NCBI GenBank assembly: GCA_934466515.1
Contig: CAKSLH010000002.1
Span: forward strand, 248,001 to 312,000
Origin: an uncultured Eubacteriales bacterium
Lineage (GTDB): Bacteria; Bacillota; Clostridia; Oscillospirales; Acutalibacteraceae
Direction: 5' to 3'
DNA: 64,000 nt
The translations under genes were made by a program, and so were the position numbers. Each line of letters starts with the position of its first letter. The stretch's first letter is position 1. Under the pieces are notes generated by a model, which was given only the letters and a program-made list of their open reading frames with translations, made no database searches and was not told the origin of the DNA. Positions 41,298 to 51,427 of this stretch are shown one piece after another.

Positions 41298-43529
41298 ATG
41301 AGAAAAATTGATATAATCGTTCCGATTTATAATGCTTTTGAATATACGCAGGAGTGTATTAAAAGCGTTTTAAAGCATACAGATTTAAGCCTTAACAGAC
41401 TGGTTCTTATCAATGATAAAAGCCCCGATGAAAAAATACTGCCGATGCTTTTAAAATATAAAAGCGAAAATTCGGATAAAAATATCGAAGTAGTTGACAA
41501 TGAAGAAAACCTCGGCTTTGTAAAAACCGTTAATAAGGGAATGCTTCTTTCCGAAAGCGATGTTATCCTACTGAACAGCGATACTGAGGTTACAAAGAAT
41601 TGGATCGAAAAAATCACGGCATGCGCATATTCAAATGAATATATTGCTACTGTCACTCCTTTGACCAATAACGGTACGATTGCTTCCGTTCCGAATTTCG
41701 GAATTGATAATGAGCTGCCGAAAAATATGTCTCTTGATGAATATTCTCAGATGATAGAAAATATATCCGCGCACAGATATCCTCAGCTTACAACAGGAAA
41801 CGGATTTTGTCTGTTTATTAAAAGGTCGGTAATTGATGAAATCGGCGTATTTGACGATGAGACCTTCGGCAAGGGCTACGGGGAAGAAAACGATTTTTGC
41901 TACCGCGCCCTTGATTACGGTTACTCGCATGTTCTGTGCGACGATACTTTTATTTATCATAAGGGTACTCAAAGCTTTAAAAAAGAAAATCTTACCGCTT
42001 CAAGAGCCGCTCTGATTGATAAACACATGGCGCTTTTAAAAGCAAAGTATCCTTTATATGTAAATAAAACCGATTTGTTTCTTGCCATAAATCCGCTTAA
42101 GGATATTCAGGAAAATATAGACCTCAATATTGCTCTTTATAAAAAGAAAAAAATTCTTTATCTTGTAAATGAATGGGAAACCGATATGGTCATGACAGGC
42201 GGCACCTCTCTTCATTTAAAGGATATAATACTTGCGAACAATAAAAACAATATTGCAAGCCTTGTCCTTGCGCCTGATAAATTTGATTTGTCAAGATTTA
42301 AGCTTTATCTTTATACCGACAGCTACGCAAGGGAAATTGCAAATTATAAAACCGATATAAATCAGTATTCTCAGATAGCATATACTAACAATTGCTGCAT
42401 TAAAATGCTTGAAAACATTTTTGAAAGCTTTAAAATTGATATTCTTCATGTTCATCATTTCTTATTCCAGTCTTTTGATGCAATAGATATTGCGAAAAAG
42501 TATAATGTTTATTCTGTAGTTACACTTCATGACCTTTATATGATTTGTCCTTCGATAAATAAGGTTTATAAGGATAAATACTGCGAGTATGACAGCAGCA
42601 GTAACTGCAAGGACTGTCTTAAGAAAAGATACGGCTTAGGAAACGATATTATTGAAAATTGGCAGAAAACCTGCAAAAATGTTTTGAGTAAATTCGATTT
42701 GAGAATTGTTCCTTCGGAAAATACTCAGAAATTATTTAAAGCTATATACCCAGAGCTTGATTTTGAGGTTGTTGAGCACGGCGTCGAGATCATTGACGTT
42801 TCGTGTGTTAAGCCCGTTAAAGCAAACGGTTGCTTTAACGTTGCATTTGTCGGCGCTATGGCAATTCATAAGGGCGGCAATATTTTAAAGGAGCTTAAAA
42901 ACAAAAATGTCGGAAAGGATATAAAAATTCACCTTTTCGGAAAATCGGAAATTCCGGCTCTTTATAAAAGCAATGCAAATTATATCAATCACGGTCCTTA
43001 CTCAAGGGGAGAGCTTCCTAAGCTTTTGATTGAAAACGGAATTGATTTGGTCTGCATATTTGCAACTTGGCCTGAGACCTATTCTTATACTTTGACCGAG
43101 TGCTATATGGCTCATATTCCAATTTTAACCTTTGATTTGGGTGCGGTAGGAGATAGGGTTAAAAAAGACGGGCTCGGCTGGACTATTGAGTTTACAGCGA
43201 ATTCTGATATTATTCTTTCAAAAATAAAGGAAATAAAGAACAATAAAACCGAATACGATAAGATAAAATCAAGCTTTGATAATTATAGTTTTAAAAAGCT
43301 TGAAAGTATGCAGGATTATTATGAAAGCCTTTATTTAAAGAACTTTAAGGAAACAAAAAAGGAAAATAATATATATTCGTTTATAGAGTATAAATCAAAA
43401 ATTGCCGAAATAGAATTGCAGCAGACCATGGCAACCTACGGTCATGTTATTAACAGATATGAACACGCAAGGCATACGCTTGTCTGGAGAATTGCAAAGA
43501 AAATTAAAAGCATTTTAAGGGGATTATAA
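41298..43529 (+). CDS. Fused GT2-GT4 bifunctional glycosyltransferase
   Basis: The 743-residue protein joins two transferases. Residues 1-270 are a GT2 domain (DIIVPIYNAFEYT, NEENLGFVKTVNKG, NSDTE at 93-97, GYGEENDFCYRAL). Residues 290-690 are a GT-B (GT4) domain: it opens with ILYLVNEWE, has VTLHDLYMICP and a Cys-rich segment (CEYDSSSNCKDCLKK), and ends with the donor-site E-x7-E pair (Glu593, Glu601). Two separate folds suggest that one protein adds two sugars in turn to the polymer or linkage unit. Substrates cannot be told. Confidence 0.88.
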   Translation: MRKIDIIVPIYNAFEYTQECIKSVLKHTDLSLNRLVLINDKSPDEKILPMLLKYKSENSDKNIEVVDNEENLGFVKTVNKGMLLSESDVILLNSDTEVTKNWIEKITACAYSNEYIATVTPLTNNGTIASVPNFGIDNELPKNMSLDEYSQMIENISAHRYPQLTTGNGFCLFIKRSVIDEIGVFDDETFGKGYGEENDFCYRALDYGYSHVLCDDTFIYHKGTQSFKKENLTASRAALIDKHMALLKAKYPLYVNKTDLFLAINPLKDIQENIDLNIALYKKKKILYLVNEWETDMVMTGGTSLHLKDIILANNKNNIASLVLAPDKFDLSRFKLYLYTDSYAREIANYKTDINQYSQIAYTNNCCIKMLENIFESFKIDILHVHHFLFQSFDAIDIAKKYNVYSVVTLHDLYMICPSINKVYKDKYCEYDSSSNCKDCLKKRYGLGNDIIENWQKTCKNVLSKFDLRIVPSENTQKLFKAIYPELDFEVVEHGVEIIDVSCVKPVKANGCFNVAFVGAMAIHKGGNILKELKNKNVGKDIKIHLFGKSEIPALYKSNANYINHGPYSRGELPKLLIENGIDLVCIFATWPETYSYTLTECYMAHIPILTFDLGAVGDRVKKDGLGWTIEFTANSDIILSKIKEIKNNKTEYDKIKSSFDNYSFKKLESMQDYYESLYLKNFKETKKENNIYSFIEYKSKIAEIELQQTMATYGHVINRYEHARHTLVWRIAKKIKSILRGL

Positions 43530-43530
43530 A

Positions 43531-44550
43531 ATGGAGAAGAATAAAAAGGTCTTTTATTTCGATTTTATAAGAGTTATTTCGACAGTAATAATTGTTACCT
43601 ATCATTTCTTTGCGCATTTTGACGAAAACGGAATTAAGGGAATGCGATTTCTTTCCGACGGAAAATGGGGAATGATAGGAGTAACGCTTTTCTTTATGCT
43701 TTCAGGCGCTTCGTTAATGTATAATTACGGCGAAAAGCTTGATATAAAGAAATATGCGTTAAAAAGATTTCTCGGAATTTATCCGATGTTCTGGATAGCT
43801 TATATCGGGGTTTTTACCTATATATTTTACGGTTGCAAAAGAATAATATGGGATATTCCGAAATATAAGATTTTGTTTTCATTGTTTGCTATGGACGGAT
43901 ATTTAAGCCCCTATACGCAGACCTTTTATCTGATAGGCGAGTGGTTTTTAGGATGTATCGTATTTATCTATGTTTTATTTCCGTTTTTAAGAATTGCTCT
44001 TGAAAAACAGCCGGTTATAACCTCAGTAGTTTTTACGATTTTGAATTTTTCGGCTGTAATTTTTCTAAAGAATACAAAAATGCCGATAAATAAGAATCTT
44101 ATAGTCTGCTCTTACAGTTTCTTTCTCGGAATGCTTGTTGTTAAGTATATTAAGAAAATTAAGTGGTATTATGCGGTATTGGCTTTATTTGCAGCAGGGG
44201 CGGTATATCTTATTCCGGAGCAAAGCAGCCTTAATATGAAAACACTTTGCGCAAATATTATCGGATATGCTTTGTTTATTGTGCTTGCTTTTATCGGGCA
44301 AAGTATAAAGGAAGGAAAATTTACTTCTCTTGTTTCATTGCTCGGAAAATATTCCTATGCGGTGTTCCTTGTTCATCATTATATTATTATGAAAATGGAA
44401 AGTACTTTTCAGAATGCAGACCTTCAGAAAACAGGAACTTTGGTTTTATATATCACATGCTGGATAGTGATAGGAATTTTTGCAAAGCTGTTATTTGTCA
44501 TAAATAAAAGCGTGGTCGGATTTTTCAGAAAGCCGAAAGACCAAGCTTAA
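43531..44550 (+). CDS. Acyltransferase family 3 (OafA-like) membrane protein
   Basis: The 339-residue protein has about ten membrane helices and the family start FYFDFIRVISTVIIVTYHFF, with the catalytic His and conserved Arg. It likely moves an acetyl or similar group onto the exported polysaccharide. It is 1 bp after the glycosyltransferase gene and closes the cluster, followed by a terminator. It lacks the C-terminal SGNH domain that some OafA proteins have. Confidence 0.88.
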   Translation: MEKNKKVFYFDFIRVISTVIIVTYHFFAHFDENGIKGMRFLSDGKWGMIGVTLFFMLSGASLMYNYGEKLDIKKYALKRFLGIYPMFWIAYIGVFTYIFYGCKRIIWDIPKYKILFSLFAMDGYLSPYTQTFYLIGEWFLGCIVFIYVLFPFLRIALEKQPVITSVVFTILNFSAVIFLKNTKMPINKNLIVCSYSFFLGMLVVKYIKKIKWYYAVLALFAAGAVYLIPEQSSLNMKTLCANIIGYALFIVLAFIGQSIKEGKFTSLVSLLGKYSYAVFLVHHYIIMKMESTFQNADLQKTGTLVLYITCWIVIGIFAKLLFVINKSVVGFFRKPKDQA

Positions 44551-44556
44551 TTATTT

Positions 44557-44589
44557 ATCCCGACTGTATAAAAACAGTCGGGATATTTT
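44557..44589 (+). terminator. Intrinsic terminator closing the polysaccharide cluster
   Basis: An 11-bp perfect stem (44557-44567 with 44574-44584) with a 6-base loop is followed by ATTTTA. Confidence 0.85.
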
Positions 44590-44604
44590 ATGCCTAATTC
44601 GGTA

Positions 44605-44633
44605 TTGAAAAAAACCTCGAAAAGTGCTAAAAT
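44605..44633 (+). promoter_or_regulatory. Sigma-A promoter for the recJ-relA operon
   Basis: TTGAAA (44605-44610) and an extended TGC-TAAAAT -10 (44628-44633) are separated by 17 bp, 36 bp before the recJ start. Confidence 0.8.
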
Positions 44634-44668
44634 AAAATGAATAAATGATTTTTTAGGGGGGCGTTTTT

Positions 44669-46675
44669 TTGTCAGTCAAAAAGTGGAATATCGGAACTCC
44701 CGATAAGGAATTTGCAAAAAAAGCCGCCGAGATTTGCGAGATCGACCCCTTTGCCGCTTTGATTGCGGGAACAAGAAATATAAGCGATTTAAGCGAGCTT
44801 GAAATTTTTTTGAGCGACGAGCCTGTTTTTTCGGATTCTAACCTGCTCTCAGATATAAAAAAAGCTGCTGAGATTATAAAAAAAGCTGTCAGTGAGGGCA
44901 AAAAAATAGCCGTTTTCGGGGATTATGACTGCGACGGCGTCGCTTCAACAGCTTTAATGTATGAGTATTTAAAATCTAAAAATGCCGATGTAATTACATA
45001 TATTCCCGACAGAATTTCCGAGGGGTACGGAATGAATAAGCATGCCGTTGATGTTTTAAAAAATAAAGGCGTGGAGCTTATTATCACCGTTGATAACGGT
45101 ATTTCCGCGTTTGAAGAGATAGCCTATGCGAATTCTTTAGGTATTAAAACAGTCGTTACAGACCACCATATTCCGCCTGAGGTTCTGCCCGAGGCGGAGG
45201 CGGTTGTGGACCCCCACCGAGCGGATGATGTTTCCGATTTTAAGGATATCTGCGGAGCAATGGTTGCCTTTAAGCTTATTTGCGTTATCGAAGAAAAGGA
45301 GCCTGAGCAGTTACTTGATAATTATTCAGACCTAGTGGCAATGGCAACTGTCGGCGATGTTATGCCGCTTGTCAATGAAAACCGCTGTATTGTAAAATCG
45401 GGACTTAAATATATAAGAAACAATAAAAGAGCAGGGGTAAACGCTCTTATAAGCGTTGCAGGTCTTAACCGCAATGATATTGACTCTTCAAGGCTTTCCT
45501 TCGGACTCATTCCGCGTATTAACGCGGCAGGAAGAATGGGGGACGCAGGCCGTGCTCTTGAGCTTCTTTTATGTACGGATAATATGCGCGCCTTATCCCT
45601 TGCAAATGAGATAGATTCGGAAAACGCCAAAAGGCAGGCAATGGAAAAGGAAATATCAAAATCCGTCTGCGAAATTATCGAGAGAAACGGGTATAATCAT
45701 AACCGCGTTATTATTGTCTGCGGAAAGAATTGGCACAGCGGAGTTTTGGGAATAGTTGCGGCGAGGATTACCGAAAAATACGGCAGACCCAGCATTGTTA
45801 TGACCGATGAGGACGGCGTTTGCCACGGCTCGGGCAGAAGCTTTAAGGGATTTAATCTTTATGAAGCGCTTTTTTCATGCAGCGATCTGCTTATAAAATT
45901 CGGCGGACATGAGCTTGCGGCAGGAATGAGCATTAAAAAAGAGAATATCGAAGAATTCAGAAAAGAAATAAATATTTTCGCTTTAAATAACGGGAATTCT
46001 GTTCCTGAGCTTAATATTGATTTTAAAATCAATCCTGCGGCTTTAAATCTCGATATGGCATATTCGGTTAAGGCTTTAGAGCCTTTCGGAAACTCTAATC
46101 CTGTTCCTGTTTTCGCTGTTTCGGACTGCGAGATAGTAAGAATAATGCCGCTAAGCTCAGGCAAGCATACTAAGCTTCTTTTAAATAAGGAAAACACATC
46201 GTTTCAAGCGCTTGCCTTCGGTGTTAAAACCGATGAATTCTGTTTTGGCGTCGGTGAAAAAATAGATGTCGCAATTTCTGTAGGGATAAACGAATTTAAA
46301 GGAGAACATAACCTTTCGGTGCAGATAAAGGGCATAAGACCGTCGGGCTTTAGGGAGGAAGAATATTTTAACAGTCTTTTTTCTCTTGACGATTATATTT
46401 CGGGTCTTAATAAAAGCTCGGCTGAAATTACACCCACGCGTGAAGAAGTGGGTATAATATATAAAAAAATCGTAGGTAAAAAAATAAGGAATGAAAGCAT
46501 AAAATATATTCTGACCGAAGAGGTTTCTTATGCTAAGGCGGTTATGTCCGTAAGTGTCTTAGAAGAGCTAAATCTCGCAGGCAGAGACGGCGAGGCAATT
46601 TTCGGAATTCCGACAAAGGAAAAAACAAGCCTTAATAATTCAAAAATTTATAATAAGCTTTTAAGGGAGGCGTGA
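44669..46675 (+). CDS. recJ: Single-stranded-DNA-specific exonuclease RecJ
   Basis: This 668-residue 5'-3' exonuclease for DNA repair and recombination has the DHH-family motifs: DYDCDG (85-90), VDNGISAFEE, DHH (165-167), DPHRADD and RINAAGRMGD. A DHHA1 domain with SGRSFKGFNLYEAL and GGHELAAGMS follows, then an OB-fold region. A TTG at 44669 is the likely start, with a G-rich ribosome site (AGGGGGGCG). The gene opens a dense run of repair, stress and translation-quality genes. Confidence 0.94.
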   Translation: MSVKKWNIGTPDKEFAKKAAEICEIDPFAALIAGTRNISDLSELEIFLSDEPVFSDSNLLSDIKKAAEIIKKAVSEGKKIAVFGDYDCDGVASTALMYEYLKSKNADVITYIPDRISEGYGMNKHAVDVLKNKGVELIITVDNGISAFEEIAYANSLGIKTVVTDHHIPPEVLPEAEAVVDPHRADDVSDFKDICGAMVAFKLICVIEEKEPEQLLDNYSDLVAMATVGDVMPLVNENRCIVKSGLKYIRNNKRAGVNALISVAGLNRNDIDSSRLSFGLIPRINAAGRMGDAGRALELLLCTDNMRALSLANEIDSENAKRQAMEKEISKSVCEIIERNGYNHNRVIIVCGKNWHSGVLGIVAARITEKYGRPSIVMTDEDGVCHGSGRSFKGFNLYEALFSCSDLLIKFGGHELAAGMSIKKENIEEFRKEINIFALNNGNSVPELNIDFKINPAALNLDMAYSVKALEPFGNSNPVPVFAVSDCEIVRIMPLSSGKHTKLLLNKENTSFQALAFGVKTDEFCFGVGEKIDVAISVGINEFKGEHNLSVQIKGIRPSGFREEEYFNSLFSLDDYISGLNKSSAEITPTREEVGIIYKKIVGKKIRNESIKYILTEEVSYAKAVMSVSVLEELNLAGRDGEAIFGIPTKEKTSLNNSKIYNKLLREA

Positions 46676-46677
46676 TG

Positions 46678-48867
46678 ATGAAAAAAGCAGAGCTTGAAAA
46701 TTATAAAAGCCTTGAAAATTTAATGCATGAGCAGGGCGGCGAGTATGACTATGAGCTTATAAAAAAGGCTTATGAATTCTGCGTTTTGCATCATGCCGGA
46801 CAAAAAAGGCTATCTAAAGAGGATTATTATATCCACCCTCTTAGGGTGGCGGAAATAATCGTAACCTTAGGAATGGATTCAAGCGCGATTGCGGCGGCGC
46901 TTCTGCATGATGTTGTTGAGGATACGGATGTAACCTTAGAGGATTTGAGAAAAGAATTCGGCTCCGAAATTGCCCTGCTTGTCGACGGAGTCACAAAAAT
47001 CGGAAAGCTTTCCTTTAACTCAAAAGAACAGCAGCAGGCGGAGACTCTTCGCAAAATGCTTATTGCCATGGGTAAGGATATCAGGGTAATAATCATTAAG
47101 CTTGCCGACCGTCTCCATAATATGCGGACCTTAGACGCAATGTCTCCCCAAAAACAGCTTGATAAATCTCTTGAAACCTTAGAGGTTTATGCTCCTATCG
47201 CACACAGACTCGGTATCAGAACGGTCAAGGAGGAGCTTGAGGACCTTGCAATAAAGCACCTTGACAGCGTTGCTTACAAGGAAATTTCCGAGCTTTTAAA
47301 GGAGCGGAGCAAGGATAGGGAAACCCTGCTTGACGATCTGCGCCAGCGCATAGAGGAACGGCTCAAAGAGGAAATGCCGAATGTTAAAATGTCTTTCCAG
47401 AGCCGTGTTAAATCAATTTACGGAATTTACCGCAAAATGTATCTTCAGGGCAAGGATTTTGATGAAATTTACGATATTTATGCGATAAGAATTATTACCG
47501 ATACTGTTGCAGACTGCTATAATATCTTAGGTATAATGCACGATATGTTCCGTCCTATTCCCAATAGGTTTAAGGACTATATTTCAACGCCTAAGCCTAA
47601 TATGTACCAGTCGCTCCATACTACCGTTATCAGCCGCGACGGAGTGCCCTTTGAAATTCAGATAAGAACCTTTGATATGCACCACACCGCCGAATACGGA
47701 ATTGCGGCGCACTGGAAATATAAAGCGGGAATAAATTCAAACGATAAAAGCTTTGAAAACCGCCTTGCGTGGATAAGGCAAATTTTAGAGGATCAGGATT
47801 CCTCGGGAGACGCATCAGAGCTTGTAAGAAGCATAAAGGTAGACCTCTCTCAGGAGGATGTTTTTGCGGTAACGCCTAAGGGCGATGTAATAAATCTGCC
47901 TGTAGGGTCTACGGTAGTTGATTTTGCGTTTGCTATTCATTCGGCTGTCGGAATTAAAATGGTGGGCGCTAAGGTGAACGGAAAAATTGCTCCTATAAAC
48001 CATGTTGTTCAAACCGGTGAGGTTATCGAAATAATAACCACCAATCAGGCAGGCCACGGTCCGAGCAGAGACTGGATAAATATTGCCGTTACAAATCAGG
48101 CGAAGTCAAAAATCAGGTCATGGTTTAAAAAGGAAAGAAGAGCCGAAAATATCGCAGAGGGCAAGGAAATGGTCGAGCGCGAATTTAGGCGCAACGCCAT
48201 AAATCTTTCGGACGATGAGCTTAACGGATTTTTAGACCAAATCGCCGAAAGGCTCCACCTTGCAAACCGCGATGAATTCTTTGCGGCTTTGGGCTACGGC
48301 GGACTTATTCTATCAAAGCTTATGCCGCGCATAAGAGAGGACTATAATAAGCGCACCGCGGCGGCAAAGCCGCCCGAAATTCCGCCTGCCGTCACCGCCA
48401 AAAAGGCCTCGACCGAAGGCGTTGTTATAGAAGGAATTGATAATTGCCTTATTAAGCTTGCAAAATGCTGCGCACCACTTCCGGGGGACGAAATAATCGG
48501 GTTTATCACAAGAGGCCACGGCGTTTCGGTGCATAAAAGAGACTGCCCGAATGTTCCTGTTGATGTTTCCGCTTCTGCGGAGCCTGACAGATGGATTCCT
48601 GCCCACTGGTCAAATTCCTGTGCAGAAAGCTTTATTTCAACACTTCATATCGGCGCTATAGACAGGGAAGGACTGCTTATAGATATTATAAATACTCTTA
48701 ATAATATGCGAGTAGCCACGCACTCTGTAAACGCAAGACAGACCAAAAACGGCAACTGTGTTATAATCGTAACAATAAGTGCGGAAAGCGTAGAGCATTT
48801 AAAGAGTATAGTAGCAAGAATTGAAAAAATAAAGGGAATTTACAGTATCGAAAGGATAAGCAGATGA
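46678..48867 (+). CDS. relA: (p)ppGpp synthetase/hydrolase RelA/SpoT
   Basis: The 729-residue stringent-response enzyme has all the usual parts. There is an HD hydrolase domain (HHAGQKRLSKEDYYIHPLRVAE is the entry; HDVVEDTD holds the metal site), a synthetase domain (RVKSIYGIYRKM, YDIYAIRIIT, KPNMYQSLHTTV), a TGS domain (VFAVTPKGDVINLPVGSTVVDFAF in part) and a C-terminal ACT domain. The intact HD motif predicts both synthesis and hydrolysis. ATG codons at 46675 and 46678 and a GTG at 46672 are all in frame; 46678 has the best spacing (7) after AGGGAGG. It overlaps or abuts recJ. Confidence 0.95.
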   Translation: MKKAELENYKSLENLMHEQGGEYDYELIKKAYEFCVLHHAGQKRLSKEDYYIHPLRVAEIIVTLGMDSSAIAAALLHDVVEDTDVTLEDLRKEFGSEIALLVDGVTKIGKLSFNSKEQQQAETLRKMLIAMGKDIRVIIIKLADRLHNMRTLDAMSPQKQLDKSLETLEVYAPIAHRLGIRTVKEELEDLAIKHLDSVAYKEISELLKERSKDRETLLDDLRQRIEERLKEEMPNVKMSFQSRVKSIYGIYRKMYLQGKDFDEIYDIYAIRIITDTVADCYNILGIMHDMFRPIPNRFKDYISTPKPNMYQSLHTTVISRDGVPFEIQIRTFDMHHTAEYGIAAHWKYKAGINSNDKSFENRLAWIRQILEDQDSSGDASELVRSIKVDLSQEDVFAVTPKGDVINLPVGSTVVDFAFAIHSAVGIKMVGAKVNGKIAPINHVVQTGEVIEIITTNQAGHGPSRDWINIAVTNQAKSKIRSWFKKERRAENIAEGKEMVEREFRRNAINLSDDELNGFLDQIAERLHLANRDEFFAALGYGGLILSKLMPRIREDYNKRTAAAKPPEIPPAVTAKKASTEGVVIEGIDNCLIKLAKCCAPLPGDEIIGFITRGHGVSVHKRDCPNVPVDVSASAEPDRWIPAHWSNSCAESFISTLHIGAIDREGLLIDIINTLNNMRVATHSVNARQTKNGNCVIIVTISAESVEHLKSIVARIEKIKGIYSIERISR

Positions 48868-49322
48868 AGGCCCTTATTCAGAGAGTAACAAAAGCGTCGG
48901 TCAGAGTCAAAAATAAGCTTTGCGGAAAATGCGGAAAGGGATTTCTTATTCTTTTCTGTGCCGTAGAGGGTGACACTGAAAGCGATATTGAGATTCTTGC
49001 CAAAAAGACCGTGAATTTAAGAATTTTTGAGGACGAAGAGGGCAAAATGAACCGCTCGCTTTCAGATGTCGGCGGAGAGGTGCTCTGCATTTCTCAGTTT
49101 ACTTTGGCGGCGGACACAAAAAAAGGAAACCGACCCTCTTTTATAAAAGCAATGAAACCCGACACGGCTTGTGAAATGTATGATAAATTTTGTAAAAAGC
49201 TTAAGGGTTACGGCGTTAAAGGCGTTGAAAAAGGGATTTTCGGTGCGGATATGCAGGTTTCGCTTGTTAATGACGGACCTGTTACAATAATGCTTGACAG
49301 CGAAATTTGGAGGAAGAAATAA
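48864..49322 (+). CDS. dtd: D-aminoacyl-tRNA deacylase
   Basis: The 152-residue enzyme removes D-amino acids from mischarged tRNA. It starts with MKALIQRVTKASVRV and has the two active-site motifs SQFTL and NDGPVT. It overlaps relA by 4 bp (ATGA). The relA-dtd pair is conserved in Bacillus and Clostridia; the apt gene often found between recJ and relA is missing here. Confidence 0.96.
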   Translation: MKALIQRVTKASVRVKNKLCGKCGKGFLILFCAVEGDTESDIEILAKKTVNLRIFEDEEGKMNRSLSDVGGEVLCISQFTLAADTKKGNRPSFIKAMKPDTACEMYDKFCKKLKGYGVKGVEKGIFGADMQVSLVNDGPVTIMLDSEIWRKK

Positions 49323-49946
49323 ATGGAGATAAAAACCTTGGTATTAGGCGAAATGCAAACCAACTGCTATCTTGTTTCTTCTTCAAAATCAGCGGTTATA
49401 ATAGACCCTGCCGTTTTCACTTGTGAAATTTCCGATTTTTTAAATTCCGCAATAAAAAATAAAAAAGAAGCGCTTATTCTTTTGACGCACGCTCATTTTG
49501 ATCATATCGGCGGCGCCGAGGAGCTTAAAAACCGATACGGCGTTAAAATTGCGATAGGCGAGCCTGACGAATATGCGCTCCGCGATAAAAGAGCCAATCT
49601 GAGCGAAATGTTCGGAGTAAATATAAACCCGTTTTATGCCGATATAAAGCTTGAAAACAACGAAATAATAACAGTCGGGGATTTGGAAATAAAAACGGTG
49701 CTCACCGCAGGACACACCGTCGGCGGAGCCGTTTATATTATAAACGGCGTTATGTTTTCGGGCGATACGCTCTTTTTTGAAAGCATCGGAAACGACAGGT
49801 TTTTCGGCGGAAACGGAAAAGACCTTTTAAATTCGGTTAAATTTCTTTTAAATGAATTTCCCGAGGATATGCAGGTTTACTCAGGTCACGGAAGACCCAC
49901 TACTTTAGGACACGAAAGAAAGTACAACCCTTATATAGAATTATGA
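49323..49946 (+). CDS. MBL-fold hydrolase (glyoxalase II-like)
   Basis: The 207-residue cytosolic MBL protein has the metal motif THAHFDHIGG, the later AGHTVGGA, FSGDTLF and GHGRPT. The size and motifs match the YqgX/hydroxyacylglutathione hydrolase-like group. No signal peptide is present. It starts directly after the dtd stop codon. The true substrate is unknown. Confidence 0.88.
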   Translation: MEIKTLVLGEMQTNCYLVSSSKSAVIIDPAVFTCEISDFLNSAIKNKKEALILLTHAHFDHIGGAEELKNRYGVKIAIGEPDEYALRDKRANLSEMFGVNINPFYADIKLENNEIITVGDLEIKTVLTAGHTVGGAVYIINGVMFSGDTLFFESIGNDRFFGGNGKDLLNSVKFLLNEFPEDMQVYSGHGRPTTLGHERKYNPYIEL

Positions 49947-51427
49947 TAAATGTTTATAATATAAACCATACCTTTGATTATGAGGTAGAAAAGCTGATAG
50001 GAATATTTTTTCCTTTTGAAAAAATCAAAATATTTCATGAATTGAGCGATGAAACCGAGGGCATTTTCTGTTTTCTTAAAAATGAAGGCGGAAGGTATTC
50101 TGCCGATGTAAGGGTCAATATATCAAATAAAAAATCGGCATATACTGATAATGTAACCGATACGGTTTTCGATATAAAAAAAGAGTGCGAGTTAAAGCTT
50201 TGCACTCTGCTTTATAAGGCACTCGGAAATATAACGGGATATTCCTCCGGTTGGGGGATTTTAACCGGAATAAGACCTGCAAAGCTTTTTTTGAAATTAA
50301 GCGAGCAGTTTTCTTTCGAAGAAGCCGAGCGGATATTTAAAGATAAATTCTCGGTATCCGATAAAAAAATAAGCCTTATAAAAGAAACGGTAAAAAGCGA
50401 AGAGAGAATTATTTCTTTATCTAAGGATAATTCATACAGTCTTTATATCTCAATTCCGTTTTGCCCGTCAAGGTGCTCGTATTGCTCATTCGTTTCTCAT
50501 TCAATCGAAAAAGCCTCGGATATAATGCCCGAATATGTTTCTCTTTTATGTAAAGAGCTTAAGAAAACCGCCGAAATCGCCGAAATGTTTAATTTAAGGC
50601 TTGAAACGGTTTATATAGGCGGAGGAACTCCGACTACGCTTGAACCTCAGCTTTTAGAAAAGCTTTTAAGCACTGTAGAAGACAATTTCGATTTAAGCTA
50701 TTTAAGGGAATTCACCGTTGAAGCCGGCAGACCCGATACGATAACCGAAGAAAAGCTTAAAGTTTTAAAAAATCATTCGGTTTCAAGAATAAGCATAAAT
50801 CCGCAGACTATGAACGATAAGGTGCTTGAAATTATAGGCAGAAAGCATTCGTCGCAAAAAACCGTTGAAGCCTTTAAGCTTGCGAGAAGCCTCGGCTTTG
50901 ATAATATAAATATGGATTTAATAGCGGGGCTTGAGGGCGACAGCCTTAAAAGCTTTGAAGAAACATTAAATAAGGTTATAGAGCTTGACCCCGAGAGCGT
51001 CACCGTTCATTCCCTGTCTTATAAAAGAGCGTCCTTTATAACTAAGGATAAAGCTTACCTTGAGGGCTCAAACGGAAATGAAACCGCCGAAATGGTTGAT
51101 TTAGCCCGAGCTAAGCTTGAAGAAAACAAAATTATGCCGTATTATATGTATAGGCAGAGTAAAACTGTAGGAAATCTCGAAAATGTCGGGTATGCTAAGA
51201 AAGGCTTCGAGTGCCTTTATAATGTTTTTATTATGGACGAAACCCATTCCATATTCGCCGCAGGCGCAAGCGCCGTTACAAAGCTAAGAGAGCCACACGG
51301 CAATTTAATCGAAAGAATTTTTAACTTTAAATATCCTTATGAATATATCACAAGGTTTGACGAGCAGATTTTAAGAAAGGAAAAGGCGATAGGCTTTTAT
51401 GATAAATTCAGTAAACCTGATAAATGA
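49943..51427 (+). CDS. hemZ: Coproporphyrinogen dehydrogenase-like radical SAM protein HemZ
   Basis: The 494-residue protein has a N-terminal region (about 1-160) and a radical SAM domain with Cys174, Cys178 and Cys181 (CPSRCSYC), the GGGTPTTL motif and a HemN-type C-terminal region (MYRQSKTVGNLENVGYA). HemZ is an oxygen-independent coproporphyrinogen III oxidase paralogue. Whether it makes haem here is unknown, since no other haem genes are in the window. It overlaps the MBL gene by 4 bp and the kinase gene by 29 bp. Confidence 0.92.
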   Translation: MINVYNINHTFDYEVEKLIGIFFPFEKIKIFHELSDETEGIFCFLKNEGGRYSADVRVNISNKKSAYTDNVTDTVFDIKKECELKLCTLLYKALGNITGYSSGWGILTGIRPAKLFLKLSEQFSFEEAERIFKDKFSVSDKKISLIKETVKSEERIISLSKDNSYSLYISIPFCPSRCSYCSFVSHSIEKASDIMPEYVSLLCKELKKTAEIAEMFNLRLETVYIGGGTPTTLEPQLLEKLLSTVEDNFDLSYLREFTVEAGRPDTITEEKLKVLKNHSVSRISINPQTMNDKVLEIIGRKHSSQKTVEAFKLARSLGFDNINMDLIAGLEGDSLKSFEETLNKVIELDPESVTVHSLSYKRASFITKDKAYLEGSNGNETAEMVDLARAKLEENKIMPYYMYRQSKTVGNLENVGYAKKGFECLYNVFIMDETHSIFAAGASAVTKLREPHGNLIERIFNFKYPYEYITRFDEQILRKEKAIGFYDKFSKPDK

